DNA of 64,000 bases, from NCBI GenBank assembly GCA_017643845.1, contig JAEPMR010000002.1:81355-145354 (forward strand), read 5' to 3'. The DNA is from Marivivens sp. GTDB lineage: Bacteria; Pseudomonadota; Alphaproteobacteria; Rhodobacterales; Rhodobacteraceae. Both the position numbers and the translations under genes were made by a program. The notes under the pieces were generated by a model that had not been told where the DNA came from, searched no databases, and was given only the letters and a program-made list of their open reading frames with translations. Positions 17,288 to 25,894 of the stretch are shown here, one piece after another (positions within the stretch are counted from its first letter, which is position 1; each line of letters begins with the position of its first letter).

Positions 17288-18787
17288 TTACTGGATGCGC
17301 TGGCCGTTGACGATAACATGCCCCTGTTCGTTGATCTCGAGCGTGGAGCGCAGCTGATCCGGGCCGACCACATTGGCGAACATCCCGAGCATCATGCGCG
17401 CACCCATGACCTGATCTTCAGGCAGCATTCCGAGGGCTGCAAGTTTCTCAAGAAGGGCATTCAGGCCAATTGCTTCGAGAATGGCGGAGCCTTGTGCGCT
17501 GGGCATATCGGGGATGGGTCCGGGGCGCGTATAGTCGAGTTCGAAGGCACCGCTGCCGGTCACCTCAGCGCCCACGCCTGAGAGCCGGAGCGCATCTATC
17601 GACAGGCTGTGAAGTTCGGCGGGCATGTCGGCATCCAGCATCATTTCGGCTTGCTCGGGGTCGAGAAGGTCAAACAGAAGGCGCAATGTGCCTGAGAGGG
17701 CGATCTCGGCGCTGATCGGGCCGTTGTCGAAACTCCCGGCAGGGTCGATCATGCCCCAGAGCATGTCATCAATGACGAGGTCTGTGATCCCGAGGGCTGC
17801 GGAAAAAGGTTCCGGCGTAAGGCTGCGGGCGAGCGGGGTATTCAGGGCGATGTTGTAATTGCCCAGAGAGATGGTGACAGGAGCAGGGAGCATCATGGTG
17901 CTCACCTCGACGTTCAGGCCGCCGAGACTGCTGGAGACAGCGAGGCGCTCGCCGTTGATTGCAGCGGCTGCGCCGCCGCCATCGCCGGTGATGATCGCGG
18001 AATGGGTGAGGCCGTCTTCCATTATGGTGACGAGGGTTTTGGATGGGCCGTACGAATATGACGACTCGCCCGCGAGTCCGGCTGCGATTGCGGCTTCGGG
18101 CGCATTGGGGTCGAAACCCTCGGGAAGGGTGGCGCTTGCGACGACGCTGATGGAATTGAACTGGCTGGTGATGTTGAAGAGGTCGCTCTCGTCAGCGATT
18201 TCCATGAGGAGGTCGATGGAGCCTGCGGCGAGGTCGTAGGAAATCACTTGGGGGTCATTGCCGGAAAAGCTGTAGGTTCCGCTGAGATCGTTGACGAAAA
18301 CGGTTGCGGTGACGGGGATTGGTTCGCCGTCTTCGACAGCTTTGGTTATCGCGAGGGTGGTGCGGTCCGTGGCGAGATCGTAGGTGAGGCTATCGGTGTC
18401 GCCGGAGGCGGTCATGGCCATGTCGCCAAATCCGATGGACAGGGTGACGCGGTCGGAGGGGCTGCCGTCTGCGGCGGTGAAGGTGACCGGCATCGCGGGG
18501 GGCAGGATCACATCGACCGTGCCATCGCCATTGGCTGTGAAGCGCAGGCTCTCGAGGGTGGCGAGCATCCTGATGTCGGGATCTGTGAGGGTGATCTGCA
18601 TGTTTTCGATGGTCACGGCATCCGGCGAGACGCGTTCGGAGCCTATGCTGATCGATTCCGCGCCGATCAGGTCAAGCTCGGCTTTCCAGCTCTTCCAGAC
18701 CTGTTCGGCGGTGACGTCCGCATTCGCCAGAGCCGGAAGCGTGGCAAGTGTGGCGGGAAGAAGGAGGCGCGGCAGGGGGCGGGACAT
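17288..18787 (-). CDS. DUF2125 domain protein, exported
   Basis: The product is 499 aa with a signal peptide (about residues 1-23, ending ALANA). The rest is rich in beta-strand-like alternating stretches of D, T, S and hydrophobic residues, with no transmembrane helix after the leader. It matches the DUF2125 pattern of Rhodobacterales, a large periplasmic or outer-membrane-associated protein of unknown function that is possibly lipid-binding. GGATAACC lies before the ATG. It has its own start, 61 nt upstream of pmbA and on the same strand, so co-transcription is possible. Confidence 0.75.
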   Translation of the reverse strand: MSRPLPRLLLPATLATLPALANADVTAEQVWKSWKAELDLIGAESISIGSERVSPDAVTIENMQITLTDPDIRMLATLESLRFTANGDGTVDVILPPAMPVTFTAADGSPSDRVTLSIGFGDMAMTASGDTDSLTYDLATDRTTLAITKAVEDGEPIPVTATVFVNDLSGTYSFSGNDPQVISYDLAAGSIDLLMEIADESDLFNITSQFNSISVVASATLPEGFDPNAPEAAIAAGLAGESSYSYGPSKTLVTIMEDGLTHSAIITGDGGGAAAAINGERLAVSSSLGGLNVEVSTMMLPAPVTISLGNYNIALNTPLARSLTPEPFSAALGITDLVIDDMLWGMIDPAGSFDNGPISAEIALSGTLRLLFDLLDPEQAEMMLDADMPAELHSLSIDALRLSGVGAEVTGSGAFELDYTRPGPIPDMPSAQGSAILEAIGLNALLEKLAALGMLPEDQVMGARMMLGMFANVVGPDQLRSTLEINEQGHVIVNGQRIQ

Positions 18788-18889
18788 CGGTTATCCTTTC
18801 GAAAACAACGGGGCGATGATCGGGTGCCTTGCCCTGCCGGTCAAGGTCGGTGATGGTGCGCGGGGCAGGAATTGAGAAGGCGAGGCACG

Positions 18890-19675
18890 ATGACTGGAAC
18901 GCAATTTCCCGACATGGCCGGTAAAGTGGTCGCAATTACTGGCGCGAGCCGTGGCATTGGCGCTGCGGCGGCGCGGCGATTTGCAGAAGCGGGGGCGTAT
19001 GTCGCGCTGATCGCGCGGAACCGTGCAGCCACCGAAGAAGTGGCGAATGTGATCAATGCCGAGGTGGGTGCGGAGCAAGCCATTCCCTGTGTCGCGGATG
19101 TATCTGTGCGGGGCGAGGTCACAGCTGTGATCGGCGAGATCGTCGATAAATTCGGGCGATTAGACGTCCTGATCGGGAACGCGGGCATCATCGGGCCGAT
19201 GAGCGGGATCGAAACGGCCGACCTTGGCGGCTTCACCGAAACTGTCGCTACCAATTTCACTGGTGTTTTCGAGGGAATTCAGGCGGCCGCACGGGTGATG
19301 ATCCCGCAGGGTGGCGGAACGATCATTACCGTCTCGTCCGGCGCGGCGCACAGGCCCCTCGAGGGCTGGGCCGCTTATTGCAGCTCGAAGGCGGGCGCCT
19401 ACATGCTGACCCGCGCTGCTGATCTGGAGTTCCGTTCGCGGGGTATCCGCGTTTTGGGGCTCTCTCCCGGAACGGTGGCGACGGATATGCAGCGGGAAAT
19501 CAAGACATCTGGTTTGGGTGAGATCGCGCAGCTCGATTGGTCGGTGCATATTCCGCCCGAGTGGCCTGCTGAAGCACTGGTATGGATGTGTGGGCGGGAG
19601 GCCGATCCCTGGCTGGGCGACGACGTTTCACTGCGGGAGGAGGATGTGCGTCGCAAGGTAGGACTGATCACATGA
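18890..19675 (+). CDS. short-chain dehydrogenase/reductase
   Basis: This is an NAD(P)-dependent SDR oxidoreductase of 261 aa. The cofactor motif is TGASRGIG (about 17-24), NAG is in IGNAGI near 96, and the catalytic triad is Ser (VSSGAAH) near 150 with YCSSK (Tyr-x3-Lys) near 163-167. The C-terminus is slightly longer than in minimal SDRs. The substrate is not evident. The ATG at 18890 is used because the open frame upstream begins at a TTG without a good site. The 3' end overlaps the next gene by 4 nt (ATGA), so it pairs functionally with an enoyl-CoA hydratase. Confidence 0.88.
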   Translation: MTGTQFPDMAGKVVAITGASRGIGAAAARRFAEAGAYVALIARNRAATEEVANVINAEVGAEQAIPCVADVSVRGEVTAVIGEIVDKFGRLDVLIGNAGIIGPMSGIETADLGGFTETVATNFTGVFEGIQAAARVMIPQGGGTIITVSSGAAHRPLEGWAAYCSSKAGAYMLTRAADLEFRSRGIRVLGLSPGTVATDMQREIKTSGLGEIAQLDWSVHIPPEWPAEALVWMCGREADPWLGDDVSLREEDVRRKVGLIT

Positions 19676-20283
19676 TCCACGTCGAGCGGGAAGGCCCGAG
19701 GGTCACGATCACGCTGAACCGCCCTGACAAAGCCAATGCGCTGACACGCGAGATGCTCGCGTCAATTGCACAGGCGGTGGAGACCAACGCCGATGCGCGG
19801 GCGCTGGTGCTGACCGGGGCGGGGAAGGTCTTTTGCGCGGGGATGGATTTGGCGGAAGCGGAAACGGGCCTGCCAACGGACGCTGTCTGGAGCGAAGCCT
19901 CGGAAGCGATTGCCGGATTTCAGGGATTGAGTATCGCCGCACTGAACGGGACGCTTGCCGGCGGTGCGTTCGCTCTGGGCCTGGCCTGTGATCTGCGGCT
20001 TGCAGTGCCGACGGCAAAGTTTTTCTATCCGGTGATGCGGCTGGGCTTTCGCCCGCAACCACATGATCCGGCGCGGCTCCGAAACCTGATCGGGCCTGCG
20101 CGGGCGAAGATGATCCTGATGGCAGGTGAAAAGATCACCGCGGATGAGGCGCTGGGCTACGGGCTGATCGATCGGATTGTCGAACCGGACGCGATGGCCG
20201 AAACGCTGGAGCGGATGACCGAGGGTGTCTGTGCGGCCTCAGAAGGGCATCTACGGGCGATCAAGGGGATGATCGACGGCTAA
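19672..20283 (+). CDS. enoyl-CoA hydratase/isomerase family protein
   Basis: This is a crotonase-fold protein of 203 aa, shorter than the usual 255-260. It has the oxyanion-hole strand FCAGMDLAEAE near 54-64 and the second oxyanion segment LAGGAFALGLACDLRLAV near 100. One catalytic Glu position of true hydratases is not clearly present, so hydratase, isomerase or another crotonase reaction are all possible. Coupled by ATGA to the upstream SDR, it may act on the same CoA-linked substrate, but the pathway cannot be read here. It is not next to other beta-oxidation genes. Confidence 0.82.
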   Translation: MIHVEREGPRVTITLNRPDKANALTREMLASIAQAVETNADARALVLTGAGKVFCAGMDLAEAETGLPTDAVWSEASEAIAGFQGLSIAALNGTLAGGAFALGLACDLRLAVPTAKFFYPVMRLGFRPQPHDPARLRNLIGPARAKMILMAGEKITADEALGYGLIDRIVEPDAMAETLERMTEGVCAASEGHLRAIKGMIDG

Positions 20284-20570
20284 CGCCGCTTTCCCGGTGT
20301 GCGGGACAAGAAAGCTGGCGGGCGCTTGGCGACCCAGTTCGCGAATTTGGCGAGGCGCGGATGGGTGAGGAGCGCCTCCGGCGTGTTATAGTGGCGGGCC
20401 AGTTCGGCCTCTGTCAGGGTCGCGTGGATTTCCTTGTGGCAGATGTGATGGAGAAGAACCGTCGGGCCGCCCTTGCCGCCTTTGAGTTTCGGGATCAGGT
20501 GGTGCAGGCTCTGCGGGACGTCGGGCGGGATCGGACGCTGGCAAAGGGGGCAGATCGGGTCGTCTTGCAT
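20280..20570 (-). CDS. HNH endonuclease family protein
   Basis: The product is a small protein of 96 aa with a CPLCQ...C zinc-type N-terminus (CPLCQRPIPPDVP) and the HNH core: HHLIPKLKGGKGG followed by LHHICHKEIHA. Such stand-alone HNH proteins are common in Rhodobacterales chromosomes and are of unknown role. They are not clearly restriction enzymes. The stop overlaps the convergent enoyl-CoA hydratase stop by 4 nt. No methylase or mobile element is next to it. Confidence 0.82.
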   Translation of the reverse strand: MQDDPICPLCQRPIPPDVPQSLHHLIPKLKGGKGGPTVLLHHICHKEIHATLTEAELARHYNTPEALLTHPRLAKFANWVAKRPPAFLSRTPGKRR

Positions 20571-20635
20571 GGCGGGTTGATCCTCGGGCAGGGCTCAGGG
20601 CAAGAGGATGGCACGAATTGGCGCAAGGGCAAGGC

Positions 20636-21856
20636 ATGGGCAAGTCAGCAGCGGTGATTGGCGCGGGTCCGGCGGGGCTGATGGCTGCCGACGTTTTGTC
20701 GGCACGTGGGCTCGCGGTGACTGTCTATGACGCCATGCCGTCGCCCGCGCGAAAGTTCCTGATGGCCGGGAAATCGGGGCTGAACATCACCAAAGACGAG
20801 CCTGCCGCGGATTTCATTTCCGCCTTTGGAGAGCCACTTCCCGAGGCGCTGCACAGAGCATTGTGTGGCTTTGGCCCGCAGGAGGCGATAGCATGGGCCG
20901 AGGGGCTGGGGCAGCCGCTCTTTACCGGGAGTTCAGGGAGGGTGTTCCCGACGGCCATGAAAGCCTCGCCTCTGCTGCGTGCGTGGCTGGCACGGCTCGA
21001 GGCGCAGGGGGTTCGGTTGGAACGCCGTGCGTGCTGGGAAGGCTGGGACGGGAGCAGGCTGCTCCTGCGCGGACCGGAGGGTCTGCACCATCTGGAGCCT
21101 GATGTGACGATACTTGCCACCGGAGGGGCCAGCTGGCCGCGGCTGGGTTCGGACGGGGCGTGGACGAGCTGGATGGAGCTCCCCGATCTGTCGCCGTTCA
21201 AGCCCGCGAATATGGGGTTCGCTGTTGACTGGTCGCCGCATATGGCGCGCCATTTCGGAGCGCCGGTGAAGGGCTGTGCCATTTCTGCAGGAGGGCAGAG
21301 GGTCCGGGCGGAATTCGTTATTTCAGCGCGCGGGCTGGAAGGTGGCGGGATCTACGCCGTGTCGAGAGCCGTGCGCGAGGGTGCGCCGCTGGTGATTGAT
21401 CTGGTGCCGGATCTAACTGAGAAAGAAGTTTCTGCACGGCTGAGTAAAAAGCGTACGAAGGATACGTTGACGGCGCATTTACGCAAGGCGCTGCGGCTTG
21501 ATCCTGCGCGCATTGCGCTGTTGCAAGAGTTCGGGCGCCCGCTGGAGGGCGATCTGGCTGCAAAGATCAAGCGGCTCGAACTGCGGCATAGGGGGCCGCG
21601 CCCGATTGCGGAGGCAATCTCGACTGCGGGCGGGCTGCGGTTTGACGCCCTCGACCATGGCTTGATGCTACGTGCGCGGCCGGGTGTGTTTGCGGCGGGA
21701 GAAATGCTCGACTGGGAGGCGCCGACTGGCGGGTATCTGATTACTGCCTGTCTTGCCACGGGGCGGCATGCGGCGCTTGCGGCGTGTCGCTGGATCGACG
21801 GTGCTGAGGCGTTGGTGCAAAGAGAAGCACAAGAGCCGCCGCTGCGAGACCACTGA
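20636..21856 (+). CDS. FAD-dependent oxidoreductase (HI0933-like flavoprotein)
   Basis: This is a flavoprotein of 406 aa of the HI0933-like family (also described as the TIGR03862 type). The N-terminal dinucleotide motif is GAGPAGLMAADVL (about 9-21), followed by KFLMAGKSGLNIT, a family signature. Near the C-terminus PTGGYLITACLATG marks the flavin-contacting end. The reaction is unknown. Some members are linked to RNA modification or sugar metabolism. The last 116 nt overlap the convergent Wzz-like gene. The ATG at 20636 is favoured over a TTG at 20618 because AAGGGCAAGG precedes it. Confidence 0.85.
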   Translation: MGKSAAVIGAGPAGLMAADVLSARGLAVTVYDAMPSPARKFLMAGKSGLNITKDEPAADFISAFGEPLPEALHRALCGFGPQEAIAWAEGLGQPLFTGSSGRVFPTAMKASPLLRAWLARLEAQGVRLERRACWEGWDGSRLLLRGPEGLHHLEPDVTILATGGASWPRLGSDGAWTSWMELPDLSPFKPANMGFAVDWSPHMARHFGAPVKGCAISAGGQRVRAEFVISARGLEGGGIYAVSRAVREGAPLVIDLVPDLTEKEVSARLSKKRTKDTLTAHLRKALRLDPARIALLQEFGRPLEGDLAAKIKRLELRHRGPRPIAEAISTAGGLRFDALDHGLMLRARPGVFAAGEMLDWEAPTGGYLITACLATGRHAALAACRWIDGAEALVQREAQEPPLRDH

Positions 21857-22913
21857 GAAAACCGCCCAGAGCGGTGGCGACGGCTGGCCGCGGGGCTGTG
21901 GGCAGGCTCTCGGCGGTGGCGGGCGCGATTTGATAAAGTGGAAGCGGTGTGATGGCGGCGGATTCCGCCTGAGCTGCCGCGCGGGCAAGAAGATGCGTGA
22001 TCTGGGAATCGGCGGTGGTGACAGCGCGCTGCAATTCGGACAGGTGCAGGCGGCGGGTGGTTTCGGCTGTGATTTCGGCTGTGAGGGTGGCTACTTCGGC
22101 AAGGAGACGGCGCGCGCGCGGGCTGCCAGCCGGAAGGGCGCTGTGGCTTTCCTGCGCGGCACGGCGTCTGGAGATGAGCGCAGGGCGCGGATCAGCGGCG
22201 AGGAGGTCGTGGGACGTGGCGTAGCTGGCGGCGGCTGCCGCAGTATCGCGGCGACTGTTCTGTGCTGCATAAAGCTGCGCGGCGAGCCATGCGGTGTGTT
22301 TATCGGCTGCCCGCGTGCGCAGGGTATCGAGGGCCTCGAGATGGAGGCGGGCGAGCGTGTCGGCGATCAGCGTGGCGCGGGCGGGGGTGGCATCGGTCAC
22401 GGTGATTTCGAGAACGTGACTGTCCGGCAAGGCGCGGATGGTGATCTGGTCCGAAAGTGAGGAGGTGTGGCGGGCCTTGGCGCTCTGTAAGGAGCGGGCG
22501 CGGAGATAGGGGGAATGATCGACGAGCCACTTGTGGGTCAGCAGCGTTTGAATGAGTTGAGGATGGTGGTCGGGCTGCGAAGGGGGAAGCTCGTGGGCCA
22601 GGCGGGCAATGAGGGCGGGATCCCTCAATGCGGCGGCGGTGCTGTTCAACCGCGCGAGAGAGGGAGAAAGGCGTGGCATGAGACTGCCGATATCGACGCT
22701 GAGGGCGGGTGTGCTGCTGTCTGGTAGGGCAAGGCGGGTCGTGGCGGTATAGAGGGGTATCGCGAGAAAGAGCGCCCAGGCCAGCCCGCAGGCCGCACCA
22801 AGACATGCCGCTGCGATCACCCGCCAACGCGCGCGCCAGAGAACGGCGCCAACAGGCGGTGCGCCGGTATCAAGAGCGAGGGCTGTGAGCAGGCTGCGAT
22901 CCTGAACTGTCAT
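21741..22913 (-). CDS. Wzz-type polysaccharide chain-length regulator
   Basis: This is an inner-membrane polysaccharide co-polymerase, 390 aa. Transmembrane helix 1 spans about 33-53, followed by a large periplasmic coiled-coil and proline/alanine-rich region. A proline-rich signature (about 335-351) precedes transmembrane helix 2 (about 352-370). The C-terminus is a short basic tail, so the tyrosine-kinase domain of Gram-positive and BY-type fusions is absent. It controls chain length with a Wzy polymerase, which lies 0.7 kb to the right. Its start is 62 nt from the divergent sugar transferase start. The last 116 nt overlap the convergent flavoprotein gene. Confidence 0.8.
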   Translation of the reverse strand: MTVQDRSLLTALALDTGAPPVGAVLWRARWRVIAAACLGAACGLAWALFLAIPLYTATTRLALPDSSTPALSVDIGSLMPRLSPSLARLNSTAAALRDPALIARLAHELPPSQPDHHPQLIQTLLTHKWLVDHSPYLRARSLQSAKARHTSSLSDQITIRALPDSHVLEITVTDATPARATLIADTLARLHLEALDTLRTRAADKHTAWLAAQLYAAQNSRRDTAAAAASYATSHDLLAADPRPALISRRRAAQESHSALPAGSPRARRLLAEVATLTAEITAETTRRLHLSELQRAVTTADSQITHLLARAAAQAESAAITPLPLYQIAPATAESLPTAPRPAVATALGGFLSGLAAAALVLLFAPTPQHRRSSDTPQAPHAAPWQDRQ

Positions 22914-22975
22914 GGGAGAAAGATAGCGGACGCGATGTGGAGGCTTTCTTAACCAAGCTGCGATTGCCTAGGGGC

Positions 22976-23650
22976 ATGACCGAGAGAATGATTCAAACTG
23001 TTGAGAGTTGCAGCGGGTCAAACGCGGTCCGGTCTCTCTATCAGGCAGGCGGCAAGCGGCTGTTGGACGTTGGTATCGTTGTGCTTGTCGCGCCGGCGGT
23101 GCTGCCGGGGGTTGCGGTTTTGTGGGCTGTTGTCCGTTGGCAGGACGGGGGGGCAGGGCTTCACTGCTGCTGGCGTATCGGAAGGGGTGGGCGGCGGTTC
23201 GCCTGCTGGAAGCTCAGGAGCATGGTGCCTGCGGCGGAGGTCCGACTGGCGCGGTGTCTGGAGGGCAGCGTCGAGCTGCGTGAGGAATGGCAGCGGCGGC
23301 AAAAGCTTGCCCGTGATCCTCGTGTGACGCCAGTGGGGCGTTGGCTGCGGCGCACAGGTTTTGATGAACTGCCGCAGTTGTGGAACGTGCTGCGGGGGGA
23401 GATGAGCCTCGTCGGGCCGAGACCGGTTTCTGCCGGGGAACTGCCGCGATACGGGCCTGCGGCGGCGGCCTATCTGGACGCGCACCCGGGTGTTACAGGG
23501 CTTTGGCAGGTTGCAGAACGCGGTAAGAGAGGGGAATGGGATGCGCGCATAAGGGCCGATCAGGACTATTTGCGAGACATCTCGCTCCGCCGCGATTTCG
23601 GGATCTTGCTCCGAACCTGTGGGGTGATCTGGCGGGCCGAGGGGGAATAG
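22976..23650 (+). CDS. priming sugar transferase (undecaprenyl-phosphate sugar-1-P transferase)
   Basis: This is a polyprenyl-phosphate sugar-1-phosphate transferase of the bacterial sugar transferase family (PF02397), 224 aa from the ATG at 22976. It has one N-terminal transmembrane hairpin (about 33-55), then the conserved catalytic region: FACWKLRSMVPAAE, DPRVTPVGRWLRRTGFDELPQLWNVLRGEMSLVGPRP and a Tyr-containing C-terminal helix. It starts polysaccharide synthesis by loading the first sugar on the lipid carrier. An earlier GTG at 22937 and a later ATG at 22988 are possible starts. Its last 85 nt overlap the convergent polymerase gene. Confidence 0.87.
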   Translation: MTERMIQTVESCSGSNAVRSLYQAGGKRLLDVGIVVLVAPAVLPGVAVLWAVVRWQDGGAGLHCCWRIGRGGRRFACWKLRSMVPAAEVRLARCLEGSVELREEWQRRQKLARDPRVTPVGRWLRRTGFDELPQLWNVLRGEMSLVGPRPVSAGELPRYGPAAAAYLDAHPGVTGLWQVAERGKRGEWDARIRADQDYLRDISLRRDFGILLRTCGVIWRAEGE

Positions 23651-24828
23651 CCAGCGGCAAGGAGCCCGGCTGGAAAGGCCAACCAGAGCCAGTTCGTGTA
23701 GATCGTCCGATAACCTGTAACAAACCCGCCGGACAGCAGGCTGCCGAGTGCAAGCAGCAGCAACGACCTCTGCATGGCATCAAAGCGCAGACCATCGTGA
23801 TGCCATGCCCGCAAAAAGAAATGCCCTCCGGTGATCATGAGAAAAAGGGCGGGGAGACCTTCTTCGAAGAGGCGGGTCGCAAGATGTGAATTGATGCCCT
23901 GGGGCACCTGAGCGAATTGCAGGCCGAGCCGCGAGGCAATCGCGTAGGCATGGGCGGTGACCGCCCCGTTTTGACCGAGGCCGGCACCGAACCAGTCGCC
24001 CGATGCTAAAGGGCCGAATGCACCGAGGACTGACGCGAGCCGCATTGCGCCTGAACGGAGGGCAGCCCCATTTTCCCATCGGGGGGCATAAAATGTGAGC
24101 CAGAAGATCGCGGCGACCGAAATCAAGGCAATACCAAGCGCGCTGATCCGGCGCAGATCAAGGCCGTGGAGGGCTCCGGCTGCGAGCAGCGCCGGTGGTG
24201 CGATCAATAGGGCGACTGTGGACTGTGTGAGCGCGTGCGTCGCCAAAAACCCGAAACCGGCTATCCAGGAAGCCCGATGCGGGATTGTGAATGCGATCAG
24301 AGCAGCAAGCAGCAGGTGGGTTGCGAGGGTCGAGACCTCAGGAAAAAGTGCAAAGGCGCGGCCGGTATGGGGCGGCAGCCGGAATGTGGTATTGGACCGG
24401 AAATCGAGACTGTCTGCGCCGAACGCGAACTGTGCCAGTGCCAATACGGTCATGGCGATTGCTGCGAACCCGAAACCTGTCAGAAAAGCAGTGCGGCTGA
24501 GTGGGCGTGTGCAGATTTGCGCGAATAACAGAAGTGCACCTGTGGCGAAGAGGGCCGAATGCCCCAATGCAAGCAGCGATGTAGCCCCCGTGAAGGCCGA
24601 TGAAAGCAGGGTGGAGCTTAGGTGCAGTGCGACGATCCAGAGGATTGCGGGAGGGCACAGGGGAAGGCACCAGAGAGCAAGGGGCCATCCTGCCAAGACC
24701 CAGAGATCAAGCGGCTGCAAGGGGAACGATGCGGGCAGTATCGCAAGCGCGGGAAGCCAGAGAAATATTCCGGCCCCGAAAGCCCAGAGTGCAAGGCACC
24801 TGAGGCGGAGTGCCTCAGGCGACGGCAT
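23566..24828 (-). CDS. O-antigen/exopolysaccharide polymerase-like membrane protein (Wzy)
   Basis: This is an inner-membrane protein of about 420 aa with roughly ten to twelve hydrophobic segments, the usual layout for Wzy or O-antigen ligase-type proteins. A larger periplasmic loop with RWENGAALRSGAMRL and a GQNGAVTAH loop lies between helices. The C-terminal tail is basic (SKIPKSRRSEMSRK). Sequence identity in this family is low, so the call rests on topology and on neighbours (Wzz, priming transferase, glycosyltransferases). The start at 24828 overlaps the upstream glycosyltransferase by 14 nt. Larger open frames to 25047 run deeper into that gene. Confidence 0.72.
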   Translation of the reverse strand: MPSPEALRLRCLALWAFGAGIFLWLPALAILPASFPLQPLDLWVLAGWPLALWCLPLCPPAILWIVALHLSSTLLSSAFTGATSLLALGHSALFATGALLLFAQICTRPLSRTAFLTGFGFAAIAMTVLALAQFAFGADSLDFRSNTTFRLPPHTGRAFALFPEVSTLATHLLLAALIAFTIPHRASWIAGFGFLATHALTQSTVALLIAPPALLAAGALHGLDLRRISALGIALISVAAIFWLTFYAPRWENGAALRSGAMRLASVLGAFGPLASGDWFGAGLGQNGAVTAHAYAIASRLGLQFAQVPQGINSHLATRLFEEGLPALFLMITGGHFFLRAWHHDGLRFDAMQRSLLLLALGSLLSGGFVTGYRTIYTNWLWLAFPAGLLAAGYSPSARQITPQVRSKIPKSRRSEMSRK

Positions 24829-25894
24829 TTGTTTGTGATCCGAGTGTGGCCGCGAATAAGCGGGCATGATGATCAAAGGCCGTCGCTTGCAAGAAGGCGG
24901 GACCGGATCGCAATTGGCGGAGCAGCGAGGAGCGGTGGGCCGGGCCAGCTTTTTCGAGCGCGATGATTTTTTGGGCCGCCTGATCGGGCGTGGCGGCGTG
25001 CAGAGCGGGATCAGGGACGAGCTCAGTTGCGCCGCCGTCAGGGGCAATCAGGGGGAGGACGCCTGCGGCGATCATCTCGGCAATGCTGATGCCGAAATGC
25101 TCTGGGAAGGCGGGATGATAGCCGTAACGCGTGCGGCTGAGCAGGTGCAGGCGTGTGTCTGCGTCGATGTTTGGCGCGAGGGTGATGGCGGGCTGCTCAC
25201 GGTGGCGCGCGAGGAAACGGTGCGCGAAACGGCCCTGCGCGCGGCCGGCAATCGTGAGATGAGCCGGGTGCCCATCGGCGCGCAGTTTGTTAACGAGGGC
25301 AATGCTGACTGAGAGACGCTTTTCCGGGCTGATGCGACCGAGCGAAACGATCGAGATCGGGGGTCTTTGGTGCGGGTTTTCTTCGTGTAGGCGAACATCA
25401 AGAGGCGGGTAAAGGACGCTGTGCACATGGGGGAGGTGAGCGGATGTCCAATGGCTATTGGCAAGGCGGTGTGGCGCGTCGGATGTATCATGCCCACCCG
25501 CGATCAGGCGGCAGATGTGGATGTAGGCGGAGCGCGCGGAACCAGGGCTTTTGTGGAGGGCATGCACATGCGCCTGTGCTGTCGAGAAGAGCCAGGGTGC
25601 GTGATGGATAACAGTGCTGCGAACGGGAAGGGGCGGGCCATCCCCGTAGGCGAGGACGACATGGGCGTAGCGGTATGCAATTTTCCGCACGCCGCGACAG
25701 ACCAAGGCCCACGCCAAGAGTGCAGGGATCGGTGAGGCGGCGGCAGTAGGGGCAGGTGGCAGCTCTGTGGAGCGGCCGTGAATATCGAGGTGATGGATGC
25801 GGTGACCCGCCGACAGCAAGGCGTGGGACAGGCGGGCGGCGTAGAGTTCTGCCCCGCCTGCGCGGCGATGGTCGCGCTGTGCGAGAAGGATCAT
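24815..25894 (-). CDS. glycosyltransferase, GT4-like
   Basis: This is a GT-B fold glycosyltransferase of 359 aa from the ATG at 25894. The donor-binding C-terminal half has SLGRISPEKRLSVSIAL (about 180-196) and the E-x7-E motif EHFGISIAE, followed by APDGGATELV (about 290-310). The N-terminal acceptor half is divergent. It probably adds one sugar to the lipid-linked repeat unit at the cytoplasmic side of the membrane. The ATG overlaps the stop of the preceding sulfotransferase gene (ATGA), so translation is coupled. The longer open frame to 26026 lies inside that gene. Confidence 0.88.
   Translation of the reverse strand: MILLAQRDHRRAGGAELYAARLSHALLSAGHRIHHLDIHGRSTELPPAPTAAASPIPALLAWALVCRGVRKIAYRYAHVVLAYGDGPPLPVRSTVIHHAPWLFSTAQAHVHALHKSPGSARSAYIHICRLIAGGHDTSDAPHRLANSHWTSAHLPHVHSVLYPPLDVRLHEENPHQRPPISIVSLGRISPEKRLSVSIALVNKLRADGHPAHLTIAGRAQGRFAHRFLARHREQPAITLAPNIDADTRLHLLSRTRYGYHPAFPEHFGISIAEMIAAGVLPLIAPDGGATELVPDPALHAATPDQAAQKIIALEKAGPAHRSSLLRQLRSGPAFLQATAFDHHARLFAATLGSQTNAVA

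Noticed and set aside
20280..20570. HNH gene as part of a restriction or defence system
   Set aside because: No methyltransferase or other defence gene is next to it. ccrM is 11 kb away and is a solitary enzyme, so a system is not supported.
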